64,000 nucleotides of DNA, from the NCBI GenBank assembly GCA_015680685.1, contig MNCI01010116.1, forward strand, positions 345,786 through 409,785, read 5' to 3'. The notes below the pieces were generated by a model, which was not told the origin of the DNA, did no database searches, and saw only the letters and a program-made list of their open reading frames with translations. This document shows, in pieces, positions 58,590 to 64,000 of this stretch (the stretch's first letter is position 1; each line of letters begins with the position of its first letter). Origin of the DNA: Gnetum montanum (lineage: Eukaryota; Streptophyta; Gnetopsida; Gnetales; Gnetaceae). The position numbers and the translations under genes are program-made.

Positions 58590-59900
58590 AGCCCTCAGTT
58601 CCTTTTTAAGTTTTTGTTTTACACATTTTTGTTTTACAAATTTCTTCAACTTTTCTTATTTTTTATTTTACAACATTGTTTATACTTTTCCATTTCTTAG
58701 TATGACTATTTGTTCTATTTTTTTTTGTTTTTTTTTCTTTTTTGCTTTTGTCTTTGTTTGTTGTTTTGATGGTGGTATGAACTGTATTCTATGGATTGCT
58801 AATGTTTGGTTTTTACCTTTGAGTTATAATGTTGATACTAACGTATGGTTCTTTTGATATAACAGGCAATGAGTCCATGTCATCCATGCATCCATGAATT
58901 TCTATGGTCTCTCTTGGCTTGGAACTGTGCAGTCCCTTTCTTTAATAATAAAACTATTAACAAATTGGTGACTGGGCATTTCTCAAACTAAGGAAGGACT
59001 CAAGGACTGAAAAGGGTGTGAGATGTTGCTCCATTATTGGGAAGCTGAGCCAATAAAAATAAGTCTTTGCATGGTGTGGTTTTCACGCAAAAAAAAATAG
59101 TGAGAATTCAAAGCACATCCCTTAGACAAAATAATCATATGGGCTACAAGCACTAGTTATGGAACTAAAAAAACATGTTCCCTCTAACTAAGGCCCTCTC
59201 TCACTTCCTACTTTTCCCTTTCTCGGTTTCTCAGAATGGTGGTGACTTTTTGGCAGAAACATTCTTGTTACTTCAAGTGGATGGATTGGCCGAGTATATT
59301 AATGCGAAGTTACTGGAAGTGGATTGTTTGAGGCTGGATTTGGAATGGGATCTATTTAGTCACATTAACCATACATACACAAAGGGCTGTACACCACCTT
59401 GTTCTTGGGACTCCATTCCATTCTCTTCTCTTCTCCCCATCATTCTTTCTCCACTTTCCACCTCATTGCCGATTGTATCAGTAGTATATATCTTGGTTGA
59501 TGCAATTTTTTTTTGGTAAATTCTTGCGATTAAGACTTTAACTCTTGCTTCCGAATGACATTTCCAAAGCCTATTGACTCTTTGAATGTGGGATTGTCAG
59601 GGCATTAAGGGCATCAGCCTGCTTTGGGGAAGACCCACTAGCATTCCTATTTGGTGCATCAGTTAACTTCTTTCCCATCTCTAACATCCATTTTATCGGC
59701 GTTGCCTTTGTTGCTTTTTCTCCATCTTTCTTATTCCTTATCTTTTTCAATTCTATCGCTACCAGAGGATCGCTCTTAGTCATGGGGGCCTTGGTCAAAT
59801 TTTTTCAATTTTCCTAACCCCTACACCTTGGGTAGTCACCAGTGTTATATCTCTAGAATCCGTATTAGCCATATTACAACTCAGTCAATGGACCTTACAC
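58590..59900 (+). other. Conserved non-coding block of element D
   Basis: Ordered islands shared with B most closely, then A and C. It contains the hairpin (59080-59106) and an internal TCATGGGGG at 59780-59788. The open stretch 59175-59519 overlaps an open stretch of B with some protein-level likeness (DLEWDL, SHINH) but not of A or C. Confidence 0.65.
59080..59106 (+). other. A-loop hairpin, element D
   Basis: Arms TTTTCAC (59080-59086) and GTGAGAA (59100-59106), with one U-G pair. The loop is a short A run. Confidence 0.6.
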
Positions 59901-59909
59901 CGTGACAAG

Positions 59910-59969
59910 GTATCAACTATATTGTAATTTACTTATCCTTGCTCATATGTGATTGTGTTGTGTGTGCAG
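59910..59969 (+). other. Candidate short intron, element D
   Basis: It opens ACAAG/GTATCA and ends TGTGTGCAG directly before ATG at 59970. A CTTAT motif lies about 35 bases upstream of the end. At 60 nt it is very short for a plant intron. Confidence 0.4.
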
Positions 59970-60332
59970 ATGGACTGTACCTGGAGGAAACACTCAAGAT
60001 AGACTGGTGTTGGAATAGTTGTGCAAGGAACAAGATGGATAGTGCGGTTATAGATGGATAATAAAAAGCACAATCTTGGCGTCGGTAGAAACACATCTTC
60101 TTCTTTTCTCTCTCTCTCTCTTCTTTCTTAGCTGCCAAATAAGGTTGGATGTCATTTGTGTATAGTGTTCATTCTTGTAGTCATGAACACTAATATTGTC
60201 ATGTATTGTAATGATTGATCCGTTCACATGTCATCCCATTCACCATTAGTTGTCATTCAAGTCAATAATCCCATACCTTCCCAATATTTTGTAAGGAACT
60301 CGAGGACAAGTTTTTATTCAATCATGGGGGTA

Positions 60333-60618
60333 TGATGAGCCGCAATATCGCATACACGATATCACATCTGACACGTAATATCACATACACAATATTGCGT
60401 CCTGCCTCATCTTTTATAAATAAGAGGCGGCGCCCTTTGTTCCACATAGTTAGACTTAGACCCTTAGCCAGATTCTTGTAGTTTTGTTATTCCAGAGTTA
60501 GAATTATTTCTGTGTGCCTGTAGTAGGAGTCATAGAGTGAACGGATCTTTATTCGAGAAATTTGTAGCTAAGCACAATTTTGTGTACAGAAATAAAGATG
60601 AAATTTATGATAAACCTT
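60333..60618 (+). repeat. 3' LTR of element D, truncated by insertion
   Basis: The polypurine tract ATCATGGGGGTA is at 60321-60332. TGATGAG starts at 60333, TATAAATA at 60415-60422. It stops at 60618 inside the sequence that in the 5' LTR continues ACCTTGCAGCATATAG. Confidence 0.92.
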
Positions 60619-61505
60619 TGATGAGTGGCAAGGTACCCCTACACTCAACCATATGAATACAAGTGTTTTCACGTGCGATCCGGTCGAACTCCACAAACGA
60701 ACTAGTTGTGGCACCTAGATCATTAACCTTAGGTCACAGTTCGTTGTCTTCCCAGCTAGACTAGTATTATATTTGTCACGTATGGTTTAGTCCAGAGTGA
60801 GGTATATGATGTGGTTCCTAATCTAATGCTACTCCTGAAGGCAATGGAAGGTAATATTAACTAAGCTAGGAGGAAAGGGTAAGAAGGAATTTAAACTAGC
60901 CTAAGTGCGATGAGCATTAGTTCCTTGATTATTCATACACATCTTGGACTTCGTGCATGACTACCATTGGGATTACCAAGTGCAGATCCTAGGTACACCA
61001 CTGGGTTACCAAGTAGTCATACTTAAATTCTCATAATCAAGTCGTACTCATTCTGCGTTCTAATCATGAGTTTAAGGGTGAGAGAATATTAACTAGGAAA
61101 GCAGGAAATAACAATTAATTAAATAATTAAATAAATAACAAAGTGAATGCTACAATGATGAAGTAATCTCGATCTTTATTGCCGGTCATGTGCTTGTCCA
61201 AGTACGTCACACTCAAATAAAGGATGCCGTACAATTACATTCACCACACTATGGGCAAACATGGGAAAATAATCTATCTCTAGAGGGATCAAACTGCTAG
61301 AGTTCTACTACAATCTAAATCTATGTTGCTAAAACTGGGAAAGTTGCCTCTTATTTATAGACATTGAGGCAGGCTGCGATATTGCGTACGTGATATCGCA
61401 TTGGTTGAGATATCGCGTACGCGATATCGTAGGGAGGGACACGATATCACAGGTGCGTTATTGTGGGTGTGTTAACATGACTGTCAAAAAATTCATGACT
61501 CATCA
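60619..61505 (-). repeat. 3' LTR of element E
   Basis: The plus strand shows TGATGAG at 60619 and GACTCATCA ending at 61505. On the minus strand U3 has GATATCAC, GATATCGCG, GATATCGC and GATATTGCG motifs (61375-61465). TATA box (minus) at 61352-61359. Confidence 0.92.
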
Positions 61506-61679
61506 TACACCCACGATTGAATGAAAACTCATCCTCGAGTTAAAGTGAGAACAAGATCCATTGATTACACAGTCGATAGGTATGTGATTATTGACTGGCT
61601 AGAATGGATTCATGTCGCAATGTGGATTTCGAATAGAATTGAGACACAACACAAAAGAAAATCCTATGATTAAAAAATT

Positions 61680-62457
61680 GGATGGAACTCATGTAGTTCC
61701 TGGTGTCGGTGGCTCCTCCATGGGTGTCTTTCCCTTTTCTTACACTCTAGGTCTTGGGATTTGATGGTGTTGAAGTATGGCCTGGAGGTTCTCCTCTTGT
61801 AAGGCCTTGAATGCCTTGGCACGTGTGTAAGTTTGCGCTTGTGCCATAGAGGCATCCCAGTTAGCCTTCTCTTTTTCTTTCACCACCCTTTTATTCTTTA
61901 TCAATAGTTTATTAAGTTGCTTGGTTCTAAAAGTGTCCAGCTGGTTCTGAGCAACTTTTGGCCCTATATTTGGAAGGTTTAATACTTACAAAATGGCTTG
62001 AACAGAGAAATCAATAGTCACACCACAATTGTTAACTGTGGTGCCTTCTTCTTTATTATGACAAAATTGGTACGTTCTCCCATAATTACCATGCACCGCT
62101 TTCAGAGAGGGTAGGCCATAATGGGGACCCTTTGAGGTGATCCCTAATGGCCTCTAGAGCAAATGTTGTGAAAGATCCAAAGTTTAATTCCATGATCACT
62201 ACAGTGAATATGGACCTTTCATGGATGGCCTGAACATAATCCTGGGGCAATGTGAAAGATTGTCCTTGTTCAGATGCTGCAACAGCTCCTCCTTCCACCT
62301 GCCTTGATTGTACAGCATTAGGGTCTTCTTGGTGGATAATAAATGATTATTCCTCCTACTCTACATATTTTTTGGTAGGAACTTGTCCTTCACCTCTCCT
62401 TGGTCTTTTGATCGCACCTTGAGTAGGACCTTCCTATTGTTTGCATTCCGAGGCCAT
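61680..62457 (-). pseudogene. Extra reading frame of element E, internally deleted
   Basis: It starts ATGGCCTCGG at 62457 right after CAG. N-terminal open run 62298-62086: QSFTLPQDYVQAIHERS, MELNFGSFTTFALEAI, GSPLWPTLSESGAW, which aligns with LQELNFGSFLEF and NSPMW in C and INFRPF and IAPMWP in A. It then jumps to a charged helical end (QLNKLLIKNKRVVKEKEKAN, QAQTYTRAKAFKALQEEN) and EEPPTPGTT. About 250 codons remain of about 900, so most of the middle is gone. Confidence 0.6.
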
Positions 62458-62460
62458 CTG

Positions 62461-64000
62461 CAATCACACGAGGCTAATCATTAGTAAGGTTGTTACCAAA
62501 GTTAGGTTATACCTTACTACTTGCCTTAATAGATTTACTTTATTTCCATGTGATGTTCATTATTGGAAGAACATGTCCCCAAAAGATTATAATGTTGAGT
62601 CCTTTTTTCTTAGGTGGTTTTCAAATTTAATTTTCTAGTATAGCTAAGGGGATGAAATTATTTTTGACATACTCTGTTCTTAATTTTACAACTAATTACC
62701 CTTAAATATGTCCTTCGGGTGATGATGAATTTCAAAAAATTTATGTGCTATTCAGCATGTGCCCCCTCCCCCACGACTAAGCTGAACACTCTGGGTTCAA
62801 GTAGGTTCAAACGGAATGAAAATCAGAGTACCAGCGAGCGAGTTATGGATATGAAAGCAAGGGACGCATAATCGCGAGTCATAGAGAGGAATTTGAAAAA
62901 CTTCCCCTACGTGAACAGTTGCAAATGATGTTGATTAACATAGGGGATTCATGTATATATATTTTCATCGAAGTTGGGGTACTTAGAGAATGTACCGAAT
63001 TTTTAATATTTCTTTGAAATTAAATGATGTAAACTTAAGGACATTTGGACAATTGTTAAAGGGTTCCAGGGTAATTCAACTAGTTCTGAAGGCATGAAAA
63101 TTATGATGGTGTGGAATTTATCAATAAGGACCTCAGATGATAGAGAAAAAGGCTATGTGATGATTCATAGGAATGTTGAATTAGAGAGATAGTAATAAGA
63201 GAAAGAATATCATGAACAATACACTGAGGGTAATAAATGGTGTGTGTGAGCTGTGTCATAAGTGAAGATTGCAAAAAATTACACAAGTGGGTCCTCCCCA
63301 AAGTAGGTTCTAACCTAGAATGCCCTTGTGTAACCACACTTAAAGTGTCTGTGGGCACTAGAAAGGTTAAAGGTAATCCACACTAACTCCACAAAACACA
63401 CACATGTAACTATCACCGGAATGAGATGAAAATTCTATGTTACATAAGACATGAGCTACAATTACACAAATAGTGAGATGAGATGAAGTATAGAAAGGGA
63501 TAATAGAGATTGGGACATGAGGTAACTGACCCCAGGGCACAGTGAATCCTGTGTGTAAAGCATGATTAAAGTGTCATTAACCCGTCATTCCAAGATCAGG
63601 ACCAAGTCCATTCCTCTAATCAGTGACATCGCATTGTTTCATCCCATGATGAACCACTATGAGAGTACCATAACAACAAGGTGTACAATCACTTGCCATT
63701 TTATTCAAGGGAGGAGTGATTTTTGTTTTATGGCACACACTTTCTTCTTCTTTTTTCTTTTTCTCTTCTTTTTTTCTTTTTGAATAGTGAATCTAGAGAA
63801 ATCGCCAACCTTCAAGCATGGGTCCATGTCTTTTCAGTGGGACCCCTTAGCACAGAATTAATTTTTGAGTGCCCTTTTGATTACTCTTACTCCCATTTTT
63901 CATTAGATCTACAAGGATCTTAGTACAACCACGTTGCATGATAATTCCCATAGACGTCACCAAAGAGAATCTACAAGTCCCCTTGATGTCACACCCTAAT
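62461..64000 (-). other. Upstream non-coding block of element E
   Basis: Minus-strand reading: AGTGCCCACAGACACTTTAA and GGGGAGGACCCACTTGTG islands (63250-63370) match A, B and D. TATATATA is at 62954-62961 and GGGGAAGTTTTTCAAATT near 62905, as in A and C. No clear 5' splice site was found at the place expected from A and C. Confidence 0.55.

Larger units (their letters stand above)
54445..60618 (+). mobile_element. Element D: gag-protease gypsy element, 3' LTR cut by E
   Basis: 5' LTR, tRNA-Asp primer site, gag, protease, non-coding block, polypurine tract and the first 286 bases of a 3' LTR. As in B there is no RT, integrase or long extra frame. The 3' LTR stops at 60618, where element E begins. 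Left flank CTAGT (54440-54444) should recur beyond E and the rest of D. Confidence 0.9.
60619..64000 (-). mobile_element. Element E: minus-strand gypsy element, 3' part
   Basis: On the minus strand the element ends at 60619. Its 3' LTR occupies 60619-61505, preceded by a decayed polypurine tract (ATCGTGGGTGTA, 61517-61506). Then come a shortened extra frame, a splice-like site, an internal TATA box and the conserved non-coding block, up to the right edge. It is inserted in the 3' LTR of D. U3 is of the GATATCGC type. Whether it has pol cannot be seen. Confidence 0.88.

Noticed and set aside
63562-63923. Overlapping Phe-rich open frames at the right end
   Set aside because: They run through a T-rich tract that is the antisense of the A-rich part of element E's non-coding block.

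Overview
The window looks like nuclear DNA from a land plant, most likely a seed plant with a large, repeat-rich genome. I see no host gene, tRNA, rRNA or organellar gene. Nearly all recognisable sequence is decayed retrotransposon: long AT-rich stretches, a plant-type tRNA-Asp primer-binding site, Ty3/gypsy polyproteins of Athila/Tat character, and plant LINEs. The species cannot be told from the sequence.

Layout. A LINE on the minus strand (L1, 1-3931 and 17277-18435) is split by a 13.3 kb gypsy element A (3932-17271), flanked by an exact 5-bp target duplication AGGCC. A carries gag, protease, RT-RNase H, integrase and an extra ~2.8 kb reading frame. Element B (18740-25848, TATAT duplication) has only gag and protease. 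A solo LTR sits at 27011-27921. A second, chromovirus-like gypsy remnant on the minus strand occupies about 28.2-31.3 kb. Element C (33626-43903, ATATA duplication) has gag and the extra frame but no protease or polymerase, and is itself interrupted by a minus-strand solo LTR (38607-39463, CCATC duplication). From 44 to 54 kb there are LINE pieces: L3 (minus), L5 (minus, a different family), L2 (plus, the most complete) and L4 (minus). Element D (from 54445) is again gag-protease only. Its 3' LTR is cut at 60618/60619 by element E on the minus strand, which runs off the right edge.

A to E belong to one superfamily. They share LTRs that begin TGATGAG and end CTCATCA, a tRNA-Asp primer site, a gag with an unusual zinc-knuckle spacing, a long non-coding block after the polymerase position, and TCATGGGGG polypurine tracts. 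There are two LTR branches. A, C and one solo LTR carry repeats around TYGATG in U3; B, D and E carry arrays of the palindrome GATATCGC.

The most interesting structure is at the 3' part of A, C and E. A U3-like repeat array and a TATA box lie inside the element. In A and C they are followed by a consensus 5' splice site, and in all the copies by a branch-point-like motif and a 3' splice AG placed directly before the (ancestral) ATG of the extra frame. This suggests a separate, spliced transcription unit for a protein of about 900 residues with long helical regions. B and D keep a shorter version of the splice arrangement in front of a different short frame. The non-coding block also holds a small A-loop hairpin whose stem shows two compensatory base-pair changes between the A/C and B/D branches.

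Every protein-coding frame is broken by stops and shifts, so no element here can be expected to be active in cis. Domain limits are approximate (tens of bases). LTR, target-duplication and motif positions were read directly.
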